The position numbers and the translations under genes were made by a program. A DNA stretch of 64,000 bases, taken from positions 470,635 to 534,634 of the forward strand of contig NZ_LMPF01000021.1 of assembly GCF_001424345.1 (NCBI RefSeq), given 5' to 3'. Below are positions 8,669-17,331 of this stretch, one piece after another; the stretch's first letter is position 1, and every line of letters begins with the position of its first letter. The notes beneath the pieces are model-generated. The model saw only the letters and a list, made by a program, of their open reading frames with translations. It was not told the DNA's origin and made no database searches. Source of the DNA: Burkholderia sp. Leaf177 (GTDB taxonomy: Bacteria; Pseudomonadota; Gammaproteobacteria; Burkholderiales; Burkholderiaceae).

Positions 8669-8845
8669 TCAGGTAGCCTCGATCACGATCTGCTTGAACG
8701 TCGGGCTCGCATGAATTTGATCTTCACGTTGTGATCCGGAAAACGAGCGGATGAAATGCTCCGGCGCTGAAGGCGGCACGAGCGAGGACCGCGCCATGAC
8801 TCGCGGGACCGACTCTTTAGAAAATTGATTGTTGTAATTGCGCAT
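8669..8845 (-). CDS. Small protein between sulfatase and DUF4239 genes, hypothetical
   Basis: A 58-codon ORF starting at the ATG at 8845 (MRNYNNQFSKESV...). Its stop is separated by only two bases from the DUF4239 start, and it begins about 95 bases after the arylsulfatase stop. The product has no signal sequence and no recognisable domain. Tight coupling to the next gene is the main reason to regard it as real. Confidence 0.4.
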   Translation of the reverse strand: MRNYNNQFSKESVPRVMARSSLVPPSAPEHFIRSFSGSQREDQIHASPTFKQIVIEAT

Positions 8846-8938
8846 GTCGAGAGCCTCCGCCTCTCCCTTCAATGTTCCGGCAACGCATCGACCGTTCCGG
8901 ACGAACACATGCGACCATCGTCCGGAACGATCTGGCCG

Positions 8939-10624
8939 TCAATTTCCGGTCGGCATCGGAATAGTGAAGCCACTTTGCTGCAGTTGGTCCCGGACGTATT
9001 TGAACCGCTCATACTGAGTGAGCGTGAGCGGTCCTGAATATCCCTCGCTCTGCAACTTACGGGGCGGGTACTTGACGTACGTTTGCATCAAGTCCTTCAC
9101 GGCTGCGTTGAACGCCACCAGTGTCCACGTATGCTCCGTGTAACTGTTCATGAAGATGTCGTAGCGCTCCTGCGGGTCTTGGTAAAGATCGAACACTTGC
9201 GGAACCGTAGCGACGTAACTTTCGGGACCCTTCCAGCCAAGGTTCGAATCGACCGCCAGGCCGCCCGTGTCCGCGCCTCCGTCACCACGCAGGTTGAACT
9301 GAGCTTTGAACTGGGCGACCCGCACGGCACCTGGCGTTAGTTCGTTTTCCGTAAAGTAAAACCATGAGTTGCGTTTGCTCTTGCCCGTACCGAAAAGCAC
9401 CGGCGACATGTCATAGCTGTCGAAAATGATGGGTTTGCCTTCACGGTCGTTCTTAGGCAGTTCAATGCCTGCTATAGCTGCGAAAGTGGCCATGCAATCG
9501 AGCCCGCCAAGAATGTCGAAGTTCTTCGAATGCGGTTTGATCTTGCCGGGCCACCAGGCAATGGCCGGGACGCGCGATCCCCCTTCGCGATCCGTTCCCT
9601 TCGTACCGCGAAACGGCGTGTACCCCGCATCCGGATACACGTCCTGCCATGCACCGTTGTCCGTCGTGAAAAATACGAGTGTGTTCTTGTCCAGCCCTTT
9701 TTCGCGCAGCTTGTCCATGATGTGGCCGACGCGCGCATCGAGCTCTACAAGCGAGTCCGCATAACGAGATTTCGACAACGACTTGCCGATGTAATCCGGG
9801 TCCGGCATATTCGGCTGATGAACCTTCATGAAATTCACGTTGATGAAGAACGGCTGTCCACGCTGCGCGGCTTCGTCGATATCGTCGAGTGCTGCTTTTT
9901 CAATGTATCGATCCACAAATGGAATGCCGACAATACGTTTGTCGGGCTCATTCTGATACTGCCCGTTTACCTTGAAATCTTCATGAGCCTTCTCCCCGGC
10001 CTTGCCAGAAAGCATGCCGGTCGTCACCTTCACAAACAAATCCCGAGTCTGCTGGTCCATGTCGGGAAACCACTTCGGATCTGAATAGGTGTACGCATTC
10101 AGGTGATACAGACCGACGTATTTCATGTCGTCGTAGCCTTGCGCGTTGGGAAGCGCATAATCCGCTTCGCCAAGGTGCCATTTACCCGTGAAATAAGTGC
10201 TGTAGCGCGCCGTCTTCAATACCGACGCCAAGGTCCATTCGGCTTTTGGAAGTCCTCCGCCCTGCCCCTGGAACGCAACGGTGGTCATGCCGCTTCTATT
10301 AGGGTTCCGACCGGTTTGCAAGGCCGCGCGTCCTGGCGTGCAACTGGGTTGCCCATAGAAATCGTAGAAGGTCATGCCTTCATCGGCCATCCTGTCAAGA
10401 TTCGGCGTAGGAATTCCCCGCCCCTCGCCGCCACCGTATGCGCCAAGATCACCCCATCCAACATCGTCTCCCACAATCAGCACGATGTTCGGACGCGGTA
10501 CTTGTTGCGGTTCGGTTTGGGCGCGTGCGGGAATAGCGCTACTTATCAGGCTGGCAGCAACAAGCCCGACCGATTTCCATGAAAGCATTTTGGGCAGGGA
10601 CAGGAAGCGTGTTTCATATTCCAT
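8939..10624 (-). CDS. Periplasmic arylsulfatase (formylglycine-dependent sulfatase family)
   Basis: A 561-residue sulfatase with a cleavable signal peptide ending near ARA-Q36. The metal-binding start NIVLIVGDDVGWGD is at 46-59, and the CxPxR motif CTPGR is at 95-99, where Cys is converted to formylglycine. Further conserved blocks are TGKWHLG and FFTTDNGAW. It hydrolyses sulfate esters, substrate unknown. AGGGGTG lies before the ATG at 10624. A small ORF and a DUF4239 gene follow on the same strand. No formylglycine-generating enzyme is seen in the window, so maturation must depend on a distant gene. A perfect palindrome 24 bases upstream may be its operator. Confidence 0.88.
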   Translation of the reverse strand: MEYETRFLSLPKMLSWKSVGLVAASLISSAIPARAQTEPQQVPRPNIVLIVGDDVGWGDLGAYGGGEGRGIPTPNLDRMADEGMTFYDFYGQPSCTPGRAALQTGRNPNRSGMTTVAFQGQGGGLPKAEWTLASVLKTARYSTYFTGKWHLGEADYALPNAQGYDDMKYVGLYHLNAYTYSDPKWFPDMDQQTRDLFVKVTTGMLSGKAGEKAHEDFKVNGQYQNEPDKRIVGIPFVDRYIEKAALDDIDEAAQRGQPFFINVNFMKVHQPNMPDPDYIGKSLSKSRYADSLVELDARVGHIMDKLREKGLDKNTLVFFTTDNGAWQDVYPDAGYTPFRGTKGTDREGGSRVPAIAWWPGKIKPHSKNFDILGGLDCMATFAAIAGIELPKNDREGKPIIFDSYDMSPVLFGTGKSKRNSWFYFTENELTPGAVRVAQFKAQFNLRGDGGADTGGLAVDSNLGWKGPESYVATVPQVFDLYQDPQERYDIFMNSYTEHTWTLVAFNAAVKDLMQTYVKYPPRKLQSEGYSGPLTLTQYERFKYVRDQLQQSGFTIPMPTGN

Positions 10625-10647
10625 AAAGCACCCCTAACTAATGATCA

Positions 10648-10662
10648 ATTCACTAAGTGAAT
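10648..10662. promoter_or_regulatory. Palindromic operator candidate upstream of the arylsulfatase
   Basis: ATTCACT-A-AGTGAAT is a perfect inverted repeat with seven-base arms, 24 bases before the sulfatase start codon. Size and position fit a TetR- or GntR-type operator. No regulator gene adjoins it, so the binding protein is unknown. Confidence 0.4.
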
Positions 10663-10898
10663 GACGCCCTTCAAACGTGAGACTGCCGAAGTAGAAATCC
10701 ACATTCGACGACGACAATTAAAGAGTCGCATACAGCGCTGCGGCCGTACGCGACCTTCTGCCTAAAAGCACCAATAGTGTTTTGGCAGGCAAATTTCAAC
10801 TGTTTTTTTAGCGTCTGGAAGATGAGAGATACGGCGGACGACGAGTTCTATGAACTGCGGGCGTCCGCGATCAAACAAAAGATATGCGTAAATCCCGA

Positions 10899-11522
10899 CT
10901 ACAAACTAAGAGCCAGTTCGCGCGCTTTTTCGCTGGCGTCGGTACGGGATGCGTGGTCTTGCTCGGGGCCTGCCAACGTTTTTTCGACAGTGATCACACG
11001 TACGTCGGTGATTCCGACCATACGCGACCACATGGTCAGATAGTCGGCCTGAAAGTCGAACTGATCGGGCGGAAAATCCGCTCCTAGCCCAACGCCGCGC
11101 GCCGCAATCGTAACCACCGTCTTTCCGCCCAGCATGCCGTTCAATCCCTTTTCGTCGAAGGTGAACAGCACATCCTTCTGCGATATCACATCGATCAGAT
11201 GTTTCAGACGATACGGAATGCCGAAATTCCACATGGGCACGCTGAAGAGAATGACGTCTGCCTGACGAAAACGTTCGGCAAGCGTGTGGACCGCGCGCCA
11301 CGCGTCGGCCTGCGCGGCATCGAGCGGACGCCCTTCAATGCCCGCGTATTTTGCTTCGAGCACGGGCCCGTCGAAAACAGGCAGGTCGATTTCCCAGACG
11401 TTCAGTTCATCGACTGCTCCATCCGGATGACGCTCCTTCCACACTTCAATGAAAGCTTGGGCGACCTGTCGTGAAGCCGAGCGCCCGCTGCGTGGTGAAC
11501 CAATCACGTGAAGGAGATGCAT
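10899..11522 (-). CDS. FMN-dependent NADH:quinone reductase / azoreductase (AzoR-like)
   Basis: A 207-residue flavodoxin-fold protein. The phosphate-binding loop SPRSGRSAS is at 9-17, VPMWNFGIPYRLKHLID at about 95-111 contacts FMN, and AARGVG follows at about 140. This is the pattern of AzoR and related NAD(P)H dehydrogenases, which reduce quinones and azo dyes by two electrons. It is a monocistronic gene between the sulfatase and a GST gene on the same strand; the roles may relate to electrophile stress. Substrate is not predictable. Confidence 0.8.
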   Translation of the reverse strand: MHLLHVIGSPRSGRSASRQVAQAFIEVWKERHPDGAVDELNVWEIDLPVFDGPVLEAKYAGIEGRPLDAAQADAWRAVHTLAERFRQADVILFSVPMWNFGIPYRLKHLIDVISQKDVLFTFDEKGLNGMLGGKTVVTIAARGVGLGADFPPDQFDFQADYLTMWSRMVGITDVRVITVEKTLAGPEQDHASRTDASEKARELALSL

Positions 11523-11580
11523 AGGCCCTCGCAGAAGATGAGTTGGGGAAATTATGTATCGGACGATTCGCGGCGCCAGG

Positions 11581-12222
11581 TCACGTCAACATGGGCGTCA
11601 TCTCGGGATCGCCTTTAGCCATCGCGCGCTGATATGCAGCGCGTTCGCCGATGCGATGAAGATACGCCAAAATATTCGGATAAGGTTTGAGATCGACGGG
11701 ATGAAACTGGCGCATCGTGGTTAGCGAAAAGACGCTCATGATGTCAGCTGCGGTGAACGCGCTTCCAGCCAGATAATCGTTCTCTCCGAGCCGTTCTTCG
11801 ATCAACGCAAGCACCTTGTCCAGCCGGCTTTGCGCTGCTTTTTGAATCGGATGGTCCGGTGGCAGGCCGCAGCGCCCGATGAACATCGACCGGCCCATTA
11901 CCGGCTGGAGATTGCCATTGGCGAAGTGGAACCAGTATAGATAGTCCGCGAAATCGGGATGATCGGGTCCATGCTGCAAATGTCCGCGACCATATCGGGC
12001 CAGGATGAATTCGACGATCGCAGCGGACTCGGCAAGCAGGATTCCATCGTCTTCAATAAGCGGCGCCGCGCCGAGCGGATGCAGCGCCTTCAGTTCCGGT
12101 GGCGACAGTTGCGTGACCGGATCGCGCGTGTATTTTTCAAGCTCGTAAGGGATCTCGAGTTCTTCGCAAAGCCAGACGATACGTTCCGATTGCGAGTGAC
12201 CAAGGTGATGGATTTTCAGCAT
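11581..12222 (-). CDS. Glutathione S-transferase
   Basis: A 213-residue GST. The thioredoxin-like N-terminal domain contains HSQSERIVWLCEEL and the glutathione-contacting HPLGAAPLIEDDG...LAESAAIVEFI; the all-helical C-terminal domain contains the capping motif LAGSAFTAADIM. The ATG at 12222 is used because the family starts two residues before the first strand and a GGAAG site precedes it; the frame extends 13 codons upstream. It follows the SDR gene on the same strand after about 150 bases. It probably conjugates or isomerises small electrophiles. Confidence 0.85.
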   Translation of the reverse strand: MLKIHHLGHSQSERIVWLCEELEIPYELEKYTRDPVTQLSPPELKALHPLGAAPLIEDDGILLAESAAIVEFILARYGRGHLQHGPDHPDFADYLYWFHFANGNLQPVMGRSMFIGRCGLPPDHPIQKAAQSRLDKVLALIEERLGENDYLAGSAFTAADIMSVFSLTTMRQFHPVDLKPYPNILAYLHRIGERAAYQRAMAKGDPEMTPMLT

Positions 12223-12371
12223 GAAGCTTCCGTTGAAAGTGCGGCTAATGACGTGGTTCACTCGAAGAACATCGACAGGCGTGTTAATCCGGCGATGCGA
12301 GCCCCGGGTGGGGAAGCATATTCTGTTCCTTTATCTCAAACTGATAGGGAAGGCAAACATATCGGCCAGCT

Positions 12372-13145
12372 TTAAACACCAGTCGGTTTTGGACGGCCGA
12401 GTTTCACCATTTGACGGAACATGAAATGCGGCGCCACGCGGCTCGCGATTTTTAGCACGTTGCTCACGCCTGGTCGAATCTCGGATTTCCCCGCTTCAAT
12501 ACCCGCGATCGCGCGCTTCGCCAGCACGCTGACATTCATGCCTTTTTCGCCTTTCATTTCCTCGGCAAACTCGCCCCGGAACAGCGGCGTTTCGGTGCCG
12601 GGAGGAGCCAGTTCCACCACTGACACGGAAGTGTCGGCAAGTTGAGCCCGCAAGCATTGTGTATAGGCATGAAGCGCGGACTTGGACGCGCTGTAGATTG
12701 GCGCGGCGGGGAAAGGTATGAACGCCAGACCGGAAGACACGTTCACAATCAGGCTGTTCGTCTGCTTCAAAAGCAAAGGAAGAAAAGCCTGGACCATCCA
12801 TATAGGCCCCTTCAAGTTTCCATCGATTTCCGCAGTCAGATCAGTCAATGGGTGATGACGATCAAGCACGATATTGCGCATCGCCCCTGCGTTGTTCACC
12901 AATGTGTCCAACGTGGGGAACTGGTCGTATATTGTTTTGTACAACGACTGAATATTTGCCGGATCGCTGACGTCGCTTTGAATAGCATGAAGTCCGGGAA
13001 TGGCTTGCTGTGCGGCCTCGATCCTGTCCGGATTTCGCCCCGTCACAATTACCGTATTCCCGCGAGCGATCAACTGCTGCGCCAGCTCCAGCCCAATGCC
13101 GCTTGTGCCGCCTGTAATCAATATAGTTCTTCCGGTCATTTTCAT
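12372..13145 (-). CDS. Short-chain dehydrogenase/reductase (DltE-like)
   Basis: A 257-residue classical SDR: cofactor motif TGGTSGIG at the N-terminus, NNAGAMRN, catalytic Ser in VNVSSGLAF and YSASKSALHAYTQCLRAQL with the YxxxK pair. GGGAG lies seven bases before the ATG at 13145. An HxlR regulator is encoded divergently about 100 bases away and is the likely regulator of this gene. An NAD(P)H-dependent oxidoreductase of unknown substrate, cytoplasmic. Confidence 0.85.
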   Translation of the reverse strand: MKMTGRTILITGGTSGIGLELAQQLIARGNTVIVTGRNPDRIEAAQQAIPGLHAIQSDVSDPANIQSLYKTIYDQFPTLDTLVNNAGAMRNIVLDRHHPLTDLTAEIDGNLKGPIWMVQAFLPLLLKQTNSLIVNVSSGLAFIPFPAAPIYSASKSALHAYTQCLRAQLADTSVSVVELAPPGTETPLFRGEFAEEMKGEKGMNVSVLAKRAIAGIEAGKSEIRPGVSNVLKIASRVAPHFMFRQMVKLGRPKPTGV

Positions 13146-13251
13146 CAAATCACTCCCTGTTCGTTAAGCACGGGAATATTTTGACCGGCATACTCTCCGA
13201 AAGGAAGAAGGCACCTGAAAGTTACATACTTACCAAATGGAGAGTGTAAAA

Positions 13252-13683
13252 ATGGAGCGAGTACCCGAATTCACGAAGGAGCAGATCGCCGCTGCGCAAT
13301 ACTATGCAACGCTGACGCCGCCTATCGATCTCGATCCTCGAATTGCTTCGCTAGTGAGAGAACTGATTGGACGCGTTGCAGACAAATGGACAATGCTGAT
13401 CCTCGACGTACTCGCAGAAAAGTCGCCCTTGCGTTTTAGCCGGCTAAGCGAACTGGTCGATGGCATCAGTCAGAAGATGCTCACCCAGACCTTGCGCGCG
13501 ATGGAGCGCGACGGTCTGGTTATACGCACGGTGTATCCGGTCGTGCCGCCGAAGGTTGAATACAAACTCACCACCCTTGGGATCACGTTGGGTGCCGCGT
13601 TCTGCGGCGTCTGGGTCTGGGCGGCCAATAACCTCGAGACTGTCGAGAAGGCGCGCCAGGAGTTCGACCAGCGCCCCGGATAA
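13252..13683 (+). CDS. HxlR-family transcriptional regulator
   Basis: A 143-residue winged-helix protein. VADKWTMLILDVL, RFSRLSELVDGISQKMLTQTLRAMERDGLV and the following wing are the HxlR signature. The ATG at 13252 is preferred over one at 13237 because GGAGAG lies nine bases before it. It lies divergent to the SDR gene, with which HxlR genes are commonly paired as redox- or aldehyde-sensing repressors. No conserved N-terminal sensing Cys (as in YodB or HypR) is present, so the signal is unclear. Confidence 0.85.
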   Translation: MERVPEFTKEQIAAAQYYATLTPPIDLDPRIASLVRELIGRVADKWTMLILDVLAEKSPLRFSRLSELVDGISQKMLTQTLRAMERDGLVIRTVYPVVPPKVEYKLTTLGITLGAAFCGVWVWAANNLETVEKARQEFDQRPG

Positions 13684-13767
13684 TGCCCGCTTGATTGGAC
13701 AGACCGGGGCTCAATGGCAAGTCGTGCCCTATGAGACGAACACTTTCAGGTGAAGCACGACGCTGAC

Positions 13768-15447
13768 TCAGGCGGTGACCTTCTGCCCTCCGGCAGCCTC
13801 ATCGCGGATGCGGCGGGCTTCGTCGCGCAGGAACTGCTGGTAGTCGTCCAGATCGCCGTCGAAGGGCTCCACGCCACCCTTGGTGACGAGCCAGAACTCG
13901 TCGCATACCGCGCGCAGAAGGGACCGGTCGTGACTGACGAGCAACACCGTGCCTTCGAATTCGTTGAGCGCCATGCCGAGCGCTTCGCGCGTTGCCAGGT
14001 CGAGATGGTTCGTAGGTTCATCGAGCAACAGCAGGTTGGGCCGCTGCCATACGATCATGCACAACACGAGCCGCGCTTTTTCGCCGCCGCTCATCGTTCC
14101 GACGGCCTGGTGGACCATGTCGCCGCTGAAACTAAAGGTACCGAGAAAAGTGCGAAGCGATTGTTCGGTGCCGCTCTGGCCGGGAGCACGCATGTTCGCC
14201 GGCGTGTCCTTGGCAAGGCGGATCATGTGTTCCATCGGCGTGTCGAGCGGACGCAGCACATCGAGTTCCTGCTGCGCGAAGTAACCGATATTCAGGCCCT
14301 TGCCTTCGCTGATCTCGCCGGCAATGGGCGCCAGTTCGTGCGCCACTGTCTTCACCAGAGTGGACTTGCCCTGCCCGTTCGCACCGAGAATGCCGATGCG
14401 CTGCCCGGCGAGCACGGACCGGTTGATGCCCCGCACGATGACCGTCGGCGGCGTGCCGTCCGGCGCGTCGGCCGGCGCGGGGTAGCCGAAGCTTGCGTCG
14501 AGCATCGACAATAACGGGTTCGGGACGTTGAGCGGCTCCTTGAATTCGAAGGTGAACTCCGCGTCGGCGAGCACCGGCGCGATCTTCTCCATGCGTTCGA
14601 GCGCCTTGACCCGGCTCTGCGCCTGCTTCGCTTTAGAGGCCGTCGCCTTGAAACGGTCGATGAACTTCTGCAAGTGCGCGATCTTGTCCGCCTGCTTGGC
14701 CATCGATGCTTGCTGCAACACGAGTTGCTCAGCGCGCATCTCTTCGAACTTGCTGTAGTTGCCGCCGTAACGCACGAGTTTCGCGTTATCGACGTGCACC
14801 GTCACCTGCGTCACCGCGTCGAGGAATTCGCGATCGTGGCTGATCACGACCATGGTGCCTTGATATCGCTTGAGCCACGCTTCAAGCCAGACCAGTGCGT
14901 CGAGGTCGAGGTGATTGGTCGGTTCGTCGAGCAACAGCAAGTCCGATGGGCACATGAGCGCGCGCGCCAGTTGCAGCCGCATGCGCCAGCCGCCGGAGAA
15001 ACTGTTGACCGGCTGGTTGAGCTGCGCGGCACTGAAGCCAAGGCCCAGGATCAGCGCTTGGGCGCGCGCGGGGGCATCGTGTGCGCCGGCGTCGTGGAGG
15101 GCCATGTAGGCGTGCGCCATTCGCATGCCATCGTCGCTGGCCTCGGCGGCGGCAACTTCGGCCTGCGCTGCCAGCATGACGGTGTCACCGTCGATCACGA
15201 AGTCCGTCGCACTCTGCCCCGTCTCCGGCATATCCTGCGCGACCTGGCCCATTTTCCATGCAGCGGGAATCGAGAACTCGCCGCCGTCCTCGTGCAGCGT
15301 GCCGTTGAGAAGGCCGAAGAAGGACGACTTGCCGGCGCCATTACGGCCCACAAGGCCGATCTTTTCGCCGGGAGTGAAGGTGACGGACGCGCTGTCGAGC
15401 ACGACATTCACGCCGCGACGCAGCGTGACATTACGGACGGAAATCAT
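13768..15447 (-). CDS. ABC-F family ATPase (YheS-like ribosome-associated)
   Basis: A 559-residue soluble protein with two tandem ATP-binding cassettes: Walker A GRNGAGKSS and GANGQGKST, signatures FSGGWRMRLQLARAL and MSGGEKARL, and LLLDEPTNHLDL in both halves. The linker of about 80 residues is rich in Lys, Gln and Glu, the ABC-F arm/P-site linker. It has no membrane domain. It most resembles E. coli YheS but lacks most of that protein's charged C-terminal extension (about 640 residues there). ABC-F proteins act on the ribosome, resolving stalls or protecting it from antibiotics; the precise role here is not known. Confidence 0.88.
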   Translation of the reverse strand: MISVRNVTLRRGVNVVLDSASVTFTPGEKIGLVGRNGAGKSSFFGLLNGTLHEDGGEFSIPAAWKMGQVAQDMPETGQSATDFVIDGDTVMLAAQAEVAAAEASDDGMRMAHAYMALHDAGAHDAPARAQALILGLGFSAAQLNQPVNSFSGGWRMRLQLARALMCPSDLLLLDEPTNHLDLDALVWLEAWLKRYQGTMVVISHDREFLDAVTQVTVHVDNAKLVRYGGNYSKFEEMRAEQLVLQQASMAKQADKIAHLQKFIDRFKATASKAKQAQSRVKALERMEKIAPVLADAEFTFEFKEPLNVPNPLLSMLDASFGYPAPADAPDGTPPTVIVRGINRSVLAGQRIGILGANGQGKSTLVKTVAHELAPIAGEISEGKGLNIGYFAQQELDVLRPLDTPMEHMIRLAKDTPANMRAPGQSGTEQSLRTFLGTFSFSGDMVHQAVGTMSGGEKARLVLCMIVWQRPNLLLLDEPTNHLDLATREALGMALNEFEGTVLLVSHDRSLLRAVCDEFWLVTKGGVEPFDGDLDDYQQFLRDEARRIRDEAAGGQKVTA

Positions 15448-16191
15448 AGGAAGCTACTTCGAAGAGGACACGCATGATAGCCGACTGAGCGCGCGGGGCT
15501 GTCGCTTTTCCGGCTGCGCGGGTGAAGAGATGCTTGCGATTTGTGTTGCCTGAGCGCGGGAAAACGAGGCGGGCGTTGGCGCGCAAGGTGTTAAGGCGCA
15601 CGGGCCAAGGACAGACGGTAATTGACGGTTCTTTGCCAACAGCTGTCGCCAGTCGTGTCAAAAGCATCGAAAAATCAGGGCCAGCTCGCCATCGCGTTTA
15701 TGTAGACCTAAGGCGAATTGTTCGTTAGCGGACGGATGCACTTAAGGAACCCAAGCACAATTTGTCTAACGTAAAGCAACCGGTAGATGTCCACGGCAGT
15801 CGGGACAAGTGCCGCACGGTCGATGATGAAATTCGTTAAGGGAATCGAGTGAAACAATTACCGGTTGCGCCGCATACGGCGAGACTTGAGATTTCGATAA
15901 GTCCAAAACGTCAAAGGTTTTCCTGTTCCGGCGATCAGTTCGACATCATCGTGGCCTACGCCGAAAGCCACGGCTTGCTCTGTGCGCCTTTTCATTTGGT
16001 GGTATCGGAATACATGCGCTCCAGGCTTCATTGATGTAGCCGCGTAGTTGCAACTCGGCCTTGCTCAGCGAGCAATGTCTTTGGGGATGTCTTTAGAATT
16101 GGCCGCGAATGCCGTTATCACAGTTGTTCTCATCAAGTGAACAACAAAGCATTGCTTAGTCGGTCTCTTAACTCTTCATCGGTGTTGCCAC
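15448..16191. other. Intergenic stretch with one possible small ORF
   Basis: About 740 bases. The first 300 show only frames that are shadows or unsupported. A GTG-initiated 61-codon ORF at 15849-16034, preceded by AAGGGA, is listed separately. The part from 16050 to 16190 is more AT-rich and leads to the small His-rich secreted protein, whose promoter it should contain; no clear consensus was identified. Confidence 0.4.
15849..16034 (+). CDS. Possible small protein, hypothetical
   Basis: A 61-codon ORF starting with GTG, with AAGGGA eight bases before. The product is mixed and hydrophilic with no signal peptide or known domain. Composition resembles coding DNA only moderately. Included because of the ribosome site and isolation; it could be spurious. 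Confidence 0.3.
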   Translation: MKQLPVAPHTARLEISISPKRQRFSCSGDQFDIIVAYAESHGLLCAPFHLVVSEYMRSRLH

Positions 16192-16332
16192 ATGAAAACC
16201 TTCATCCTCGCGCTTGCCGCTGCAACCGTAACCTTCGCGACTATCGTTCCGGCGATCGCCGCGCCGTACCACCATCATCGTGAATGCCATAAGGTGCGCG
16301 TCCATCACCATTGGGAACACCGTTGCCGTTAA
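16192..16332 (+). CDS. Small secreted histidine-rich peptide with two cysteines
   Basis: A 46-codon gene. Residues 1-25 are a typical signal peptide (MKTF...PAIAAP). The mature part of about 20 residues contains eight histidines with two cysteines (HHHRECHKVRVHHHWEHRCR pattern). Similar tiny periplasmic proteins ending in this kind of motif are common in Burkholderiaceae, as I recall, but have no established function. The His/Cys content suggests metal binding; a single disulfide is also possible. It is monocistronic and convergent with the ribonuclease-like lipoprotein gene. Confidence 0.65.
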   Translation: MKTFILALAAATVTFATIVPAIAAPYHHHRECHKVRVHHHWEHRCR

Positions 16333-16426
16333 GACGCTGTCGTCCGTTATCGGAAGAAGCTATCTGGTAGCGGACTTTCTTTACATTTGATGCGCCGCGA
16401 AGTTCTGCCAAGCGGCTTCGGTTACT

Positions 16427-16897
16427 TTACTGAGCGATGCGTTTGAAACTGACGTAGTAATCGTCGGTGTAATAGCAGTCACTAGTTTGCCGGCGTAGTC
16501 CTCCGCATACAATCCGACGTTTCCCGCGATCCGCAGCGCCGGGCGTACGGACTGTGTATGCGTGGTAATAGCCGCGTGGATGCTGCGGAAGCAAAGCATC
16601 GGTATTGCGGAACAGGACGCCATCCTCGGAAAAGGGATATGGGCCGCCCGCTTTGATTAGACGTAAGGTTTCGGAAGCTTCCCCGGGCAACTGGGATTGA
16701 GGGACGACGGCGAGGACGCTTGGGCCCTGCGCGTGAGATGCAGCAAGTGTCTCGCTTGCGGTTTGCGCGGGCTGGACTGCTGTCTGGCTGGCTGGTGCGG
16801 CTGGATCCTGTGTGGTGGTTCGAGAATCGTCTTTACCGCACCCTATAAGAATCGCGCTCAGAGCGAGCGTGCAAGACAAAGCCCAAGCTCGCTTCAT
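16427..16897 (-). CDS. Ribonuclease Sa/T1-like lipoprotein lacking both catalytic residues
   Basis: A 156-residue protein. Residues 1-20 form a lipoprotein signal (ILIGC, Cys20), then a low-complexity Thr/Gln/Ala linker to about residue 75. Residues 76-156 align along their length with bacterial guanyl-specific ribonuclease Sa: ETLRLI, GGPYPFSEDGVLFRN, GYYHAYTV, TPGA, RGKRRIVCGG, YYTDDYYVSF. In ribonuclease Sa the general base is E54 (YYHEYTV) and the general acid H85 (TGDHYATF); here these positions are Ala113 (codon at 16559-16561) and Tyr147 (codon at 16457-16459). The arginines equivalent to R65 and R69 are kept (R124, R128). The fold should be preserved while classical RNase activity is probably lost. 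It may be a binding protein, an inhibitor decoy or a decaying gene. Confidence 0.75.
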   Translation of the reverse strand: MKRAWALSCTLALSAILIGCGKDDSRTTTQDPAAPASQTAVQPAQTASETLAASHAQGPSVLAVVPQSQLPGEASETLRLIKAGGPYPFSEDGVLFRNTDALLPQHPRGYYHAYTVRTPGAADRGKRRIVCGGLRRQTSDCYYTDDYYVSFKRIAQ

Positions 16898-17331
16898 GAT
16901 GCGGTTATCTCCCGGTTGCGCAGCCTTCGATCACGAGCGATCAGGTTAGCGCTTATGGCAGAGCGAATCAACGTTTCGTGGGTATGGGGTTGGTTGTTGG
17001 TGACCCGCGGATGTGATCGGAAAGATTCCGGCTTTCGCATTTAGAGAGGCCCACGCGCTTTCAAGCGTCAACAGGCTTTCCGTAATCCGGTGCGAGTTTC
17101 CAGCGTCTTAATCTCACTACCCTGCACTTCGCAGCGTTTGGACTTCTCATGGCCCGAACGTCATTGTCACCGTCGATCATGTTTCACGCGCCAGCACATA
17201 CCGTGTTTAACGCCGTAAAAATTGGAAGAAACTCTCTCGTTGCCGTATTCCAAAGGAACGTAGCAAAGACTTGAGCTCACGTTAGCTGTGTTGATTCGAG
17301 TTGATGTTCATGCTCCGTCCTTCGTGCCGTC
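16898..17331. other. Intergenic stretch, no gene seen
   Basis: About 430 bases between two lipoprotein genes on the minus strand. Frames present are short and unsupported. It should contain the promoter of the ribonuclease-like gene; no clear consensus or terminator was recognised. Confidence 0.4.

Noticed and set aside
16381..16623. 80-codon minus-strand ORF overlapping the ribonuclease-like gene
   Set aside because: The overlapping frame has a lipoprotein signal and a full RNase Sa-like domain; this one has neither.
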